Assembly: GCA_963853835.1 (NCBI GenBank)
Contig: OY970827.1
Location: 76,603,734 to 76,667,733, forward strand
Length of the DNA stretch: 64,000 nucleotides
DNA from: Calendula officinalis
Lineage: Eukaryota > Streptophyta > Magnoliopsida > Asterales > Asteraceae
Reading direction: 5' to 3'
Part shown: piece by piece, positions 1 to 12,300 of the stretch
Position numbering within the stretch: position 1 is the stretch's first letter
Layout of the letters: every line of letters starts with the position of its first letter
Program-made: the position numbers and the translations under genes
The notes under the pieces: model-generated
What the model saw: only the letters and a program-made list of their open reading frames with translations
Told to the model about the DNA's origin: nothing
Database searches by the model: none

Positions 1-115
1 CATGTATTCATCTAATGAGCAAAACTATGAGTATGGCCAAATTGTAGGACTAAATATCATTACTCATCTAATCTTAATAACTACACTTTTCATAAATAAA
101 TAAAGGGTTTCGTCA

Positions 116-248
116 ATGACAGCCCTTAGGGCTATCTCTAACATGCATAAAATGATTGTACATTCATTGATAGAGTAGTGTTCCTAAAATTCAGAGGGCG
201 GTTTTCATATTTATTTTGTCTTCTAATTGACAGCCCTAAGGGCTGTCA
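116..248. repeat. Short element with palindromic ends (possible MITE remnant)
   Basis: A perfect or near-perfect palindrome (GACAGCCCT followed by its complement) occurs at about 118-136 and again at about 228-247, bracketing roughly 90 bp of AT-rich DNA. This looks like the ends of a small foldback or MITE element. I see no clear target duplication, so the class is unassigned. Confidence 0.3.
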
Positions 249-256
249 TTTTTCAT

Positions 257-436
257 AATTTTTTTTTGAACGGCTAGTTAGTTAGTGGTTCGAGCCTAGA
301 GTGACATCCACAAGGGGCAATATGCCTTCCCTCGAACCTTCCACCTTTTTTGTCAATGACGGGACTTGAACCCATGACCAATAGGTCATGGGCAACACCT
401 TAAATCCCCCTGGATACCACTAGGCTACAAGCCTTG
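257..436 (-). mobile_element. tRNA-derived SINE, minus strand
   Basis: Read on the minus strand, this starts with a pol III A-box-like TAGCCTAGTGGTATCC and has a B-box GGGTTCAAGTCCC about 55 nt later. A tRNA-unrelated body follows and it ends in an A-rich tail (the T run at 259-267 on the plus strand). The head matches a second copy at 23917-24012, so this is a family and not a tRNA gene. The tRNA part lacks a cloverleaf-competent 3' acceptor half. Confidence 0.6.
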
Positions 437-1174
437 GGTATTTTTTTTCCATAAATAAAAATTGAAGTCCATACAATCTAATTTTTCCGCCACTAAGTGA
501 AAATTTTCTATTTAATTAATCTTTTAATTTTTTAAAATATTTTAATAGTAAATAAGACGAACCGGTAAATTCAATGAATGTATAACCCAAGACACTATGC
601 ATCTATAAATTCAATTAACCTACGTATTTAATTAAAAAAGGTTTTTCTAACTCATATCTTAGCCCTTAGATATGAAATGACATACGTTTGATAATTTTGA
701 AATTTTCTAAAACTATATAAATAATCATCAATTATCTTTATTTTTAATTAATTTATAAGATTCATTAAATGCACTTTAAATTATTTAAGGAATTTCTGGT
801 TCATGTATCTTATATCATACCTCTAGTAATTTCTAGTTCATTAAAAAATCCATATTATGTTATGTATTTTCACGTCTTGTGTTATGGTCATTACGTGCAA
901 ATTGAACTGGCCCAAATAAACGTAGCCCAATAAAATGGTCCTAAGAGCCCAAAAGTGAAGAAATTTGGTTGGACATAATTTACGATTATGCCATAGATTT
1001 CGAAATGGGGACAAACGTATGAAGCAAAACGCATATCATTTCATCGGCTCGTATTTTCATCACGAGAACCCTCAACGATCCCGGTGAGCAAATCTGAATC
1101 AGATCACCTTTTTGTTCAATTTACAGATAAATAAACATCAAATTACCGAAGAAAGCATCTTAATCCAACAAAAT
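437..1174 (+). promoter_or_regulatory. Upstream region of the MIC10 gene
   Basis: AT-rich, no coding signal. The 5' UTR of the MIC10 gene must lie in the last 100-150 bp before the ATG at 1175. I do not see a strong TATA box, as is common for plant housekeeping genes. Confidence 0.35.
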
Positions 1175-2167
1175 ATGGCTGAAAATAAAGAGATTCCGCC
1201 TCAATACGATCTGAATGCAAAGTGGGACGCATGTCTAGATTTAGGCGTTCGTCGGTTCGTATACGCCTCCGCCTCCGGTGCTTTCGCCGGCCTTCTCTTC
1301 TTCCGTGAGTTCTAATTCCATTCTCAATCGCTTTTTTCCAAAATTTCATATAATCGGAATTGCAATGTGTTATTTGTGTTTTGATTAATGGCATCGATGT
1401 GCGTTATAATAGATTATTACGGCACGGTTCATAGCTTTCGGCTGTTTTTTTGTATCAAACGTTAGAAATGAGGCAAAGTTAGCAAATTTGAACATCAGAG
1501 TTGATAATGCTACAATCTAGGGTTAGGAATTAGGTTATGTATTTGGCCTGAGGAAAAATGTTAACATTTCTGATATTTTGCTTGAAAACATTGTTGCAAA
1601 TACGTATTTCGTATGCTGTTTGGGGGTGGTTTCTTTGTGGATGTCTTAAACTAAATTGATAGTGCTACAATCTAGGGTTATGAAGTATGCCCTTTGTGCA
1701 CTTCATAGACATTTCCACATGTTATATAGCCAATATTTGATAATGCTACAATCTAGGGTTAGAATCTAGGCTTTTTAGCAAATTGTGAAGCATTTACATT
1801 TTAAGTTTCAGTTCAAGTTTTCATATTTATTGAAATTATTAACAAATGAAATGGTTTTATATTTTATTGGTAGGTTCCCCTGTTACACGTTGGGCATCAA
1901 TTGCTTTTGGTGCAGGAATTGGTATTGGATCTGCATACTCAGATTGCTCTCAGAAATTTGATACACCAGTTGCTAAGGTAGGTTTTTCTCACTATACATG
2001 ATATATTAGTCATTAATCATAATTATACATATGTGATACATGTATATATACCCAAGAAAACATGCCATTTCATTAGCTTTTCTGTATTGGTAAATAGATA
2101 CTTTGCAGCATTATTCAAGAAATTTATGTAGTTTCTTCAAGTGATTTTACTAAATTTTCAGGACTGA
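1175..2167 (+). CDS. MIC10: MICOS complex subunit MIC10 (DUF543), three exons
   Basis: Exons 1175-1304, 1874-1977 and 2162-2167, all with GT-AG introns, give a 79-residue protein. It starts MAENKEIPPQYDLNAKWDAC and contains two short hydrophobic segments, each with a glycine motif (GAFAGLLFF and GAGIGIGSAYSDC). These are the two hairpin-forming membrane segments of MIC10, whose GxGxGxG motif drives oligomerisation in the mitochondrial inner membrane and bends cristae junctions. There is no cleavable presequence, as expected for the family. The last coding exon holds only one sense codon and the stop (GAC TGA). The C-terminus is therefore shorter than the one I recall for Arabidopsis. The gene converges on the UGT-A pseudogene. 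The family call is firm; the tiny last exon is the inferred part. Confidence 0.88.
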
Positions 2168-2626
2168 AAAAGAGATGAAGGTTGTGAAGATTGTGGTATT
2201 TTGAGAATCAACTGGAATTGCTTTTGTTTTTATGGTGTATGAATTAGAAGAGTAATAATAAGATGCGGTAATGTTGTTTTGTTACATTACATTACATACA
2301 TATGATAATGATATGATGTAAAATCAAATATATTCAAATGTTGTCACCTGATTTTATGAATTTGGAATTTTGTGTTTATGATATCAAGCCCCCTATACAT
2401 TTGGGGTTTTTGAAAATTAGTTCGAACCGGTGAAAATTTAATTTGCCATTACAACTGAAATATTATAAATATCTAAAATAGAAGAATTCACAAGCAGCAG
2501 CAACTTAGTTCACGGATAATTTCATTCATAGACTCCAAATATATTATTACTTTTTAAGAATTACATTGATTAAAAGTAGAAAAATAACTAAATATTGAAG
2601 TACTGAAATATAGAATGCATGAAAAT
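2168..2626. other. Convergent 3' intergenic region
   Basis: Holds the 3' UTR of MIC10 (plus strand) and the 3' flank of the UGT-A pseudogene (minus strand). AT-rich; no ORF or repeat that I can support. Confidence 0.4.
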
Positions 2627-3839
2627 CTAGTTTCTCGATAATTTGGTAATTTCGTTAGCAAGTTTCTCTACATCCAACGATGATGATCCATTAAAACTGG
2701 AAGCCATTTCTGCCATTTTCTTCCATTCTAGAGCTTTGTTCCTTAGTAATTTACCTTTTTGTCCCTCCATTAACATCCTCACAAGCTTCTCCACTTCATC
2801 TCTCTTCACATTCTTTCCAATCTCCATACCAACCCCCCACTCTTCACACACTTGTCTACAATTAGTCCCTTGGTCACCAATACACGGCCAACAAATCATC
2901 GGTAACCCAGCCGACAAGCTCTCGATGATCGAACCCCACCCGCCATGTGTCAAAAACCCACCAACCGAACGGTGGTTCAAAACTTCTTCTTGTGAACACC
3001 AACTAGCAATAAATCCTCTATTTTTAATCGCCTCCTCGAGTTCTCGAGGCAAAACCGCAGGCTTCCCGTCAACCAAATCGGTCCGTATAATCCAAAGAAA
3101 ATAATGGTCACTCTTAACAAGCCCCCAACCGAATTCAACTAACTCTTGTAACGACATAACCACCAAACTTCCAAAGTTGACATACACCACTGAGTTCGGT
3201 TTCTTTGACTCGAGCCACTTCACACACTTGGGCTCTTCCTTCCATAAACTATACCCGTTGAAACTCGACTTTTTGGTTTCGTCTTCTTTCATCTGGTTCA
3301 AAAGCAACTGAAGAGGCCCGACGGTGTAGACATTAAGAAATGTGGATTTGATCTCGTTCACGAGACTAGATTCTAGTTCCTCGAAAGTATGGATGATTAT
3401 ATGCGAAACTTTGTCGGCCTCTTGAGCCAGTTCTAAATAATGTTTGAATAAAAGATCATTCGGGTTTGTAGCTAGCATGTATTCTGGTAGATCCTTCAAA
3501 CGGATTCTTTCCATTCCGGAAATCCAGTCTATTTCCAGTCTCAAGATACCCGTTCGTTAAGTAACTTTCATCTGCAAAAATTGTTATAGATTCATTATTT
3601 AAAAGGGCTATAGATAAATGTAATTTAATTTTACATTTTCAATTCCTGATGTATATAAGGAATTTGTGTGTCTCACTTTATGTAACAAGTACCCGTACAT
3701 TTCGGTGGCGGGTACTCTGTAACTACATTTTGCAGCAAGCAATCAGTGGGTGGTGGTGACGATAGTGATGGTTGGTGGTGGTAGTATTTTCAACTTCTTA
3801 AATTTTAAAGCATAAATAAAGATAACACTAGTCAAGTAA

Positions 3840-3920
3840 TGAATATATGTTCTAGTAGCTCAGTTGGTTATGACATTGTTCTAATAATACAGAGGTTGCA
3901 AGCTCAAGTCTTGCATTATG
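3840..3920 (+). mobile_element. tRNA-like SINE fragment in the UGT-A intron
   Basis: TAGTAGCTCAGTTGGTTATG (A-box-like) is followed about 40 nt later by GGTTGCAAGCTCAAGTC (B-box-like). The sequence cannot fold as a complete tRNA and lies in the intron of a pseudogene, so a SINE head is the better reading. No clear tail or target duplication. Confidence 0.35.
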
Positions 3921-4630
3921 CATATTTTTGATAAACATAAATATATTTCGAAATAACAAGTGTGTTGACTGAAAATTAAACCCAATTATACTTCGAAAAT
4001 AAATGATACACTTAGTGAGTAATTTTTTTTAATGAAAGTTAGATTAGATTAAATGTGATTCTTAATGATGGATGAGTTCTACACGTGTTGATTAAAGCTT
4101 AATGATATATGAATGTTTATGTAATGGTAAATGAGTCATTTCACTATATTAAATGAGATAGTTGGTGTAAGTCTCATTACTTTTAAATAAATAAGACAAA
4201 TTTTCAAAATATGTCACTTATATTGAAATACTTGAAAATAGAAAGTGTATGATACTTATATTTGTTAGCATTAAACCAAACTTTATATAATGTACGTACA
4301 TTTGATGAAATTTGGGACTAGAATAAATCGAACCTTTAAGTGGAACAAGTCCTTTCTCCATTAGAACTTTCACCTGGTAAAACGCCATGAATCCACAGGC
4401 AGCCATAGTCCAAAAAAGGAAGATCGGGATCTTAAGCTTCTCAGCAGCATAAATCATGTTCGTGTAAGTCATGAAACCGTCACAAACAATACAAGTGACC
4501 GGCGTTTCAAGCCCCGATACGAGACCAAGAAAGGAATCCAAGAAATTGGTTTCAAGGTAGGCGGTTAGTTCAACAATGTTTTGACTAGAACCGTCTGGAA
4601 CCGTTTTGAATTGGAATCCAGGAACATGGG

Positions 4631-5144
4631 TGTTAGGAATATTCTAGATAATATTCATTTAGATTTGATGTGTCGAAATTTGGAAACTACAAGGACCTAA
4701 ATCGTTGATATGGAATTCAAGATTTGAATGAAGATTTAGGAGATAATGATAAATGTAAAAGATATAGTATATCTTTATAGAATTCAAAAGATTTAGTAAT
4801 TATCTTTTCCCTGTAAGTCTTAGGTTCTCTATTATATAAAGTGACCTAATGACATAGAATTAGTCGTTCTTGAAACCCACGTTTCATTAGAAACGTGTAT
4901 GTGTGTGTTCTTTAAGCCCCAAGGTCATAATTATGATCCTGTTAAAAGAGTAAAACCGTTCTACATATTTTATGTAGAATTGGGGCTTTTAGTGATGAAA
5001 ATAATGAAAAACCTTGTTTAAACAATACAAATATGTTCGTTTAAATTCCGCACGTTTTATTATTTGTAGTTGTATATTCTAGATCAAGAACTAACTATTC
5101 TTGAGCCTAAAGATCAATTTTATATAGTTGAAATAAACTCATCA
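4631..5144. mobile_element. Solo LTR inserted in exon 1 of UGT-A
   Basis: Starts TGTTAGGAATATTC and ends AAACTCATCA, so it has the TG...CA ends of an LTR. It is flanked by a perfect 5-bp duplication ATGGG at 4626-4630 and 5145-5149. An internal TATTATATAAAG near 4830 is a plausible LTR TATA box on the plus strand. No internal domain or second LTR is present, so it arose by recombination between the two LTRs of one element. Copia or Gypsy cannot be decided from an LTR alone. Confidence 0.85.
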
Positions 5145-5298
5145 ATGGGGCCCACCGAGCCGCTTGTGTTTCGACTCGATGTTGACAAAGGTTATGTCAA
5201 GGCCCTTGTGGTGCTGTAGTTTGGCTAGTTTGAGATACTCTTGATGTGGCTTTGTAGTGGATTTGGTATGAACACCACATGACCATGTTTCTCTTCAT

Positions 5299-5773
5299 TG
5301 TTTGCTACTAGTGTGTTCATTTTTGATTGTGTGTATGGCTGGACTCAAAGTAATATCTATATATAAAGTATGATAATTAATCGTTTGTATTATGGATGGA
5401 AACACAAAACTATATAGATCTCATTTGCCGTTCAAATTATTGATTTCACCAACCATTTTGTTATATTTTATATATTTTAAGGCAATAAGTTAGCCATGTG
5501 ACAATCGTACTATTATATGATTTTAAATATATGTAGTTGTTAAAAAAATCTTGATTGACTTCAAATATATATTTGTAAATCTCTAAAACCCATAAATTAC
5601 TAATGAAAAGCCAAATCACGCAGAACACAGTACAATTGGAAGAACACAAAAATGGGGAATATCAGGTAAAATGGAAAATGACCAAAATAGGGAAAATTAA
5701 AAAGTGAAGGACAAAAATAAAATAAAATATAGGGACAAAATCATAGAATTCAGAACCACATACATAACTTTTA
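5299..5773. other. Upstream flank of UGT-A
   Basis: AT-rich spacer between the pseudogene and the Mutator-like element. It contains the candidate TATA box of UGT-A and otherwise nothing that I can support. Confidence 0.35.
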
Positions 5774-6945
5774 GATTAAATTACAATTTTTATTCCTGTA
5801 CTTTTTTTTTCCTGTTTTTTTATCCATGAAATATGCAAAATTCTACGATTTTATCCTTCTGTCCACCTACCGTCTATTTTTTGCCGTTAAACCCTCACGT
5901 GCTGTAACATGTGAGGGCATTTCAATCTTTTTATTATTTTCTTTATTATTTCCTTTTTTTTAATTTATCCATCTTCATCTTCTTCACCCATTTGAACCCT
6001 AATTCCTAAATCACAAATTACTTGTACACAGTGCTTTAAGAATTGTACATGCACTTTATCTTCTCCCCAATCCCTGCAACATACCTAATCTTTAAGAATC
6101 AATATGTTCAAAAATCAACACCAACAAAACCCATACGAGATTCCATCTTCTCCGGTCGATCTTCACACACACATCTTGTCATCTTCTCTTCTCTCTCTCA
6201 TCTTCTCTCCGGTCACCATGAACCGCTGGTGCACGACGGGAAGGGTTACTGGTTTAGATCTAGTGTTGCAGCTCGATTTGATTATTGTGACGTGGAGGCG
6301 GAAGCGGTGGTGTACGGCGGAAATGTTAGGTGGAAGGGAGGTGGTGTGTAGATCTAGGGTTTGTTAACGAGGGTTTTGAAGACCGGCGAATTCCTGCAAC
6401 TCCGGCGAAAACCTGCAACTCCGGCGAAGTCCCTCAACTCCGGCATCGATGGTAATCGTGGCGTCTCCAGAGATGGGGTTGCGGAGGTGATGGTGTGACG
6501 GATACGGGATACGGAGGAACGGAAGTGGTGGTGGCTGTGTAATACTAAGGAATGGAGGTGGTGTTGGCTGTGCAATACTAAGGAACGGAGGTGAGATTTA
6601 CTGTGATTTTGAAATATTGAGAGAAATAGTTGTTCTTGATTCACTGTGGCAATTTAATAATTACATGTTTGTTTTTGGTTTGATGTTCTTGATGATGAAG
6701 GTGTTCTTGATGATGAAGGTTAAAAATGAAAGATATAAATTTCAAAGCTTAAAGTACAACTTATTTGTGGCAAAAGACAGAAATACCCTCATATGTTTGG
6801 CGTGTGAGGTCAGTTAACGTGAAAATTGGACAGAAGGACAAAAAAATAGAATTTTACATACCTCAGGGACAAAAAAACAGAAAAAAAGTACAGGGACAAA
6901 AACGCAGAATCGAGAAAACCACAGGGATAAAACTGTAATTTACTC
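5774..6945. mobile_element. Non-autonomous Mutator-like element (MULE) with captured-looking interior
   Basis: Long terminal inverted repeats of about 150-170 bp start GATTAAATTACA on the left and, read inward from the right end, GAGTAAATTACAG. Both arms carry a long tract with the phrases ATTTTTATTCC/TTTTATCCC and CTTCTGTCC. A perfect 9-bp duplication TAACTTTTA flanks it at 5765-5773 and 6946-6954, the diagnostic size for Mutator. There is no transposase. The interior (about 5960-6650) is richer in GC than the flanks and has short ORF-like stretches, which suggests a Pack-MULE carrying host sequence, but I cannot name a source gene. Confidence 0.82.
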
Positions 6946-6954
6946 TAACTTTTA

Positions 6955-8269
6955 TAAGTTACTCTATTGATTTTGGGAGATGATTTATGTACCACATAAA
7001 TTACTTCCTTCACCACAACCTGTGCTTTGGAGTTTGATATGCTTGTACTAGCTTTAATTTTTATATAATGTGATGAGTGAAGTAACTTATATGGTATATA
7101 AATCATCTCTCATTAATTATATCAATATATGGAAGATACATTGGATATTAATAGAAATATCAGTTAGAACACTATGTTGCTACTGATTGTTTTATTCACA
7201 ACCAAAACTATTGACTATTCATTTCGGTTTCAACTAGAGATGCACATAATCAGTTATTTGACTAAACCGGTTCAGGTTTGAAACTAAAACCGGTTTTTGG
7301 TCAAAGTGTTGAAATTGGTTTCTATAGTACCCCGTTTAGGTGCTAACCGGTTTTAGGGTATAAAACGCAAATCTATTGTAATCTGTTCGGATATGTTAGC
7401 AACAGGTTCAGTTAAAATAACTTGTCAAAACCGGTTATTTTCGACTATTTTATAATTCAAGCATTTTACCCCAAATACTAAATATCAAACATTAACATTA
7501 AACATTTTACCAAAATTCATACATTCACTGAACATTAAATGTTCACTAAACACGGAACAATAACCTATCAAATACTAAATATCATTGGTTCATTCACTAA
7601 TTGAAAAAGCGGGCAAACATTGAGGAGCCACCAAACGTCGGTTGTTAAGTTTACATTTGTAGTTAAAAAAATTTTGCTATTCAAAACCAGACTAGTTATG
7701 GTTAAAACCAGGTTTTACCCGTTAAGGTTTCCGGTTTTGGGTTCGGTTTCGGTTCAACTATTTTGTACAAGCCTAGTTTTAATGAACTAAAGAGAATTAC
7801 TTCATTGACATTCAAAATTGACTACAAAATCTTTCATTTCTTCAATCTATGATACTCGTACTTTTTTCAAATATATTGATATAAGTCAACATCTCTTGCA
7901 AAGTAACAAGATATATGTACCAATTTTCTTTTTTTAATATTTATTTTATTAAATATATCACGCACTTGATGATTTCTTACTTATACCATTAGGTAATATT
8001 GGACCTAGGTCAGTTGCCAATGGCCACAAGCATGCTTTCTTAGTGATTCGGTGCAAATGGGTTAATTCAGATCATGTTTTGCCAAGAAATAAATTAGGGA
8101 TAATTAATGTGTGTTATGTGTATACCGAGTATATAAGTGGTTTACTGTGTGGTGAGGTGCGTGACAATACTATAATTAAAGGATTTTTGTAACACCAAAA
8201 TTATATTTCGTAATAGAGAAGTGAAAAAGATAGTGTGTTTGGGTCGGGATTGGGATGATGAAGATGGTG
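6955..8269. other. Gene-free AT-rich stretch
   Basis: No coding signal. Contains the AACCGG-rich degenerate element listed separately (7234-7782) and otherwise unassigned AT-rich sequence. Confidence 0.4.
7234..7782. repeat. Degenerate AACCGGTT-rich element, possibly hAT-derived
   Basis: Starts near TAGAGATGCACATAATC and ends near TTTTGTACAAGCCTAG, weakly complementary ends. The interior is full of AACCGGTTTT and GGTTTCGGTT phrases. This style matches short non-autonomous hAT elements of plants, but I found no convincing 8-bp duplication. Confidence 0.35.
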
Positions 8270-8625
8270 TTGCAAAAAGGGTCCTTCTGGTTTGGCAAAT
8301 AACTAATGTACCCTTGTTTTTACATGCAAAATGACTAAAATGCCCTACTTAACAGATTTGAGTTAACAATAGGAAGAAGATGAAGCATGGGTAAATGGTG
8401 AAGAAAAGAGGATAACAAATGGAAAGAAAAAAAATACCAAAATACCCTCACATACCAAACACGTGAGGTGACTTAGCGGCTCAATTTAGATGGAAGGAAA
8501 AAGTTACAGGAAATTAAAGAGTACGTGGATAAAAAAATGAAATTAAAAGTATAAAGAAAAAATCGTAGAATTTTGGAAGACCATGAGGACAATTTCTATA
8601 ATTTACTCTATAAATTGATAAACAT
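8270..8625. mobile_element. Truncated relative of the 5.8-kb MULE
   Basis: The right part reads, inward from about 8620, like the terminal repeat of the element at 5774-6945: AGAGTAAATTAT, then a tract with ATTTTTTTATCC, then CACCTCACGTG and GAGGGTATTTT. The left terminal repeat is missing or unrecognisable, so this is a decayed one-ended copy. Confidence 0.45.
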
Positions 8626-8644
8626 CAATGAACTCTAATTCTTA

Positions 8645-8908
8645 CTCCCTCCGTCCCTTAATAAAGCTATCATTTCAATTGGTCACAAGTTTTTAGGAGT
8701 TAGTTAGCGGTGGAGTTTTGGTAATAAATTTGATTAAAATATAAGGTTATTTTGGAGAGCAAAAGTATTTTTAAAAGATAGTTAGTGATGAAGTATATGG
8801 TAATAATATTATGTTATTGAGTGAGTCTCTCCAATTTGAGAAATATGAACTTTATTTTGGGACAAATATTTTGATAGAAATGAGAACTTTATTAAGGGAC
8901 GGATGGAG
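8645..8908. mobile_element. Stowaway MITE (Tc1/mariner)
   Basis: Terminal repeat CTCCCTCCGTCCCTTAATAA on the left and its imperfect complement TTATTAAGGGACGGATGGAG on the right, flanked by TA at 8643-8644 and 8909-8910. About 264 bp, non-coding. Confidence 0.88.
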
Positions 8909-8982
8909 TATTATTTTATAAATTATATTAAATTTGATTTTGTAGTTTAAATGAAACATGTTAATTAAAATTATTATTATTA

Positions 8983-9178
8983 GGGTTTTTCTATTGATGC
9001 CCATGCGATAATGTGCATTTAATGAGACGATAATTACCATTTAAACCTTAAATTGAATTTAATGCTTCTTTTAAAATGGTAGGTTTTAAAATGCATTGAT
9101 GTCATTCAATGCATATTTAGAAAATTACCGTTTCAATGAATGCACGTTATTATATGCAATAGAGGGTTAGAAATACCC
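8983..9178. mobile_element. Small MITE with 9-bp flanking repeat
   Basis: Inverted arms GGGTTTTTCTATTG... and, read inward from the right, GGGTATTTCTAACC..., with matching inner parts around AATGTGCATT/AACGTGCATT. TTATTATTA flanks both sides (8974-8982 and 9179-9187). The size suggests Mutator, but because the duplication is simple sequence the class is tentative. Confidence 0.6.
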
Positions 9179-9388
9179 TTATTATTAAAACTTGAATAAA
9201 TAATAAATTATAATAAATTATTACGCGTCAAAAGAGGTTTTCTTTTGTTATTGGTCTCGCTGGTAATAACCGACCTCCTTCTTAACAATTAAGCAAACAG
9301 AAACAAAACAGTTCTTGATAAACACACACACACATACACACAGAGTAAGACTGTACTGTGTGTAAATTCAATTAAGAGTGAATCGAGT

Positions 9389-12300
9389 ATGGACGGACCA
9401 CCAGGAAACGATTGTTGTTCGATCTGCCATGGAAACTTTCATATTCCTCATCAAGCCAATTGCTCTCATTGGTATTGCGGTACGTCTTCATTTCCCAGTT
9501 AACTGTTCAAATTTTCCTTATTGTTTCCGTTTTCTTTTCTCGGTTTGCTTTTTGAAATTAGCGAAATCGAATTGCATTCGGTACATTTTGAGCAGTTGGA
9601 TATGAACCCCTCGATAATTGTTGTTCCTAACAAATTCGTTGACTGAAATAGTGAAATTAGGGTTTTGAAATGAAGATTAGAGATGTATGTAACTGTGTAG
9701 GTAAAAAAATTGAGGACTATGTGGCAGTTTACACATAATGGAATCTTCTTATTAGAGATTTTATTTTTTGTTAAGTGGACTGGAATCCTGGTAATTGAGG
9801 GAGTATATGCTTGTTGCAATTCCTCTTATTTAACAAAATAGAATATTCGAGGAATTGTAATAATATCTGTGTCTATAACCTAAGTAAAGCAATGATCTGT
9901 AAAGGAATTTTGGAATTTGTTAATGTAATTTTGTTTTAGGGCAAAATGTATCCAACTATATACATGAACTAGCTTCAAAGCCCGCCCGACTAGGCGGGCA
10001 TGCTTCGAGAGATATGTAGAAAAATAACAAAAATATTGATTCAGTTTAAATAACATAACAATCCATAATTGTAATGATAAGTTGGTACAAATTTTAATAC
10101 ATGAATAAATGTTTTAAGAAATTTAGAGACGAAATAAGACTTCTTTTTAAACAACATTTGTAGCTGAATTAGTATAATTGTCATCTTTGTCGCAACAAAT
10201 ATAACAAAATTATAAACCAAAATGTCAGCTTTCTCTGGTGCATCCGAGTGACACATGTCACAAGAAATTATGGTCACCATGTTTTCCCAACCTTCTAACT
10301 TTACCTAGCTCTATTACCAACAAAAAAGAAAAATCAAATCTACATAAATATAATAACCTGAGTAAGAGAAAATAAAGATTGAATTCCACTTACATGAAAT
10401 GTAACAAATGCATTTGGATTCTTTTCTACAGCATAAACTTTTAATTTACATGTTAATTCATAAAGGTATAAATTTCCTTTCTTCAGCATAAACATTTGGT
10501 AAATTGCATAAAATACACAACTTTGTTAGGGCTGATCAATCATATGTTGCACCAAAATATTCAAATTTGATACGAATAAAGAGATTAAATAGAAAGGAAT
10601 TATATACCTTCGATTTCTCATATTTAGATGATTTCTCATATTTGGATCAGTTATGACTTCAATCACAAACTCCATAAATTGAAGAATTTGATAAAGCATA
10701 AACTTGTTTTTACAGAACGTACAAATTAAAAGGTGATACCAAAATTAAGGGCAACAAAAGAACATCAATTCTCCTGAGTGCAAGGTGACCCTGATATTGC
10801 TGCATATCACACATAAATGTTTAAGGCAATCAGAGAATTCGTAAAAAGACTCGCGAAAAAAAATTAATCACTGAATTTGTTTTTAAATTTGTTGACTTTG
10901 TATGCTTACTGAGAAAAACATTTATGTTAATATGAATGGCCATGAGGGTGATTCTTGATGTTAAGACAATAGATATAAAAATTAATAAATAAGATTAAAC
11001 TTAATGAATGTAACTTAGCCATTATGGGCCATTTGATTGGCCCCCAATCTTCAACTTCAAAGCAATTACCGAGTGCAGATTAATACACCTAAACATAAAC
11101 CAAAATTTTAGTTTTTTTCTTCAAAAGTTAGTAAACAATCAATTAAACATTTCCAGAATAACAACATACGTATGCAAAGTCACCTTAGTAGTATCACTGA
11201 AGAGCTCACTTCCTGTATATACATACATTAATCGAGAATCAAACGACAAAAAGTAGAATTGTAGTTAACCGAGAATCAAAAGACACATGCTATTGTAATA
11301 CCACATTTTAGGGCAACAAAAGACATTAATCAAGAATGAAACAAACAACTGAAACTGCAATACCACAAAAATTAAATATATCAGAAACTATACGTTATTA
11401 CAATCATAAGGGGAGGGGGAAGTTCAAATAAATTTAATTTTAATTTAGACTGCAACAAAATCAAAATCAAAATCAAAATCAAAATCAAAATCAAAATCAA
11501 AATCGAATAATATGACAATTATAGAGATCGACTTACCGTAGCATTGAAGTATAGAGATGTTTATGATTGAAAGAAACTACGAAGAATCTGGTTCATGAGA
11601 GGGTTTAAAATCAATTTCGTTTATGGCAATGAAGAATGCTTAGAAACTAAAATCAAAATTTTCTTTTGAAATGGCCTGATTTGGGTTATGTAACAATGAT
11701 AAAAGCATAATATCCCAGAATTTGCAGATGATCACAATGAGGCGATACTCCGGATAGTTAAGCATATACAAAATCTCCAATTGGTCATCATATTGATTCT
11801 CCACATGTTGTGATCCTTGATCCTTAAAGAAGCTATTGCATTCCTCCTTCCTATACATGGCAGCAAATGGTACCTGATGCTGGAAAAAGTTAACAAAATT
11901 CACACATCCCGACAAAAAAATTGATCAAATACTTTATATTTTGCACGAATCAAATCAGAGCGGACGAATCCGTTACCAGAATGTCGAGTATAGACAGAAG
12001 GAGAATTTAGGACATCATTAATATCATGGGGTATACAAAAAATTAATTAGATAAATTTCACTACCAAATGTTCTCGACAAAGCTCCACAGCAATAAAAGG
12101 AGGGGAAATTTAAGGTTATCAATTGACATTGGAAGCTTGGAGAAAGCCTGGAAGAAGAAAATGGTGATTAGAAGGGGTCATTTATTTCAAGCAAGGCGGT
12201 TTATATATGATATATTTAAAATCTCGTGACAAATCATTTAGCTTGAAGCTAAATAATTCCCAAACTGCAAGAGATAATCAACGATAAACCTTAACTCCAT

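Larger units (their letters stand above)
2627..5298 (-). pseudogene. UGT-A: UGT85-like glycosyltransferase pseudogene
   Basis: Minus-strand copy of the local UGT85-like family. Exon 1 is about 5298-4334 and exon 2 is 3571-2627, with the same phase-1 intron as its paralogues. Exon 2 keeps a PSPG box (WCSQ...HGGWGS...GDQ) and a normal LSRN end. It is broken in at least four ways: the initiator ATG (5298-5296) is out of frame with the HVVFIP motif; a 1-bp loss near 5240 shifts the frame at the H-I-K region; a 514-bp solo LTR sits in exon 1 (4631-5144); and one extra base near 3537 shifts the frame early in exon 2. A TATATATAG lies upstream at about 5357-5368. The donor sequence GTTCGATTT resembles that of UGT-C. 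If transcribed it cannot give a full enzyme. Confidence 0.85.

Noticed and set aside
2643..3104. 153-codon plus-strand ORF
   Set aside because: Antisense shadow of UGT-A exon 2.
3840..3920. Functional tRNA gene
   Set aside because: A- and B-box phrases are present but no cloverleaf or acceptor stem; read as a SINE head.
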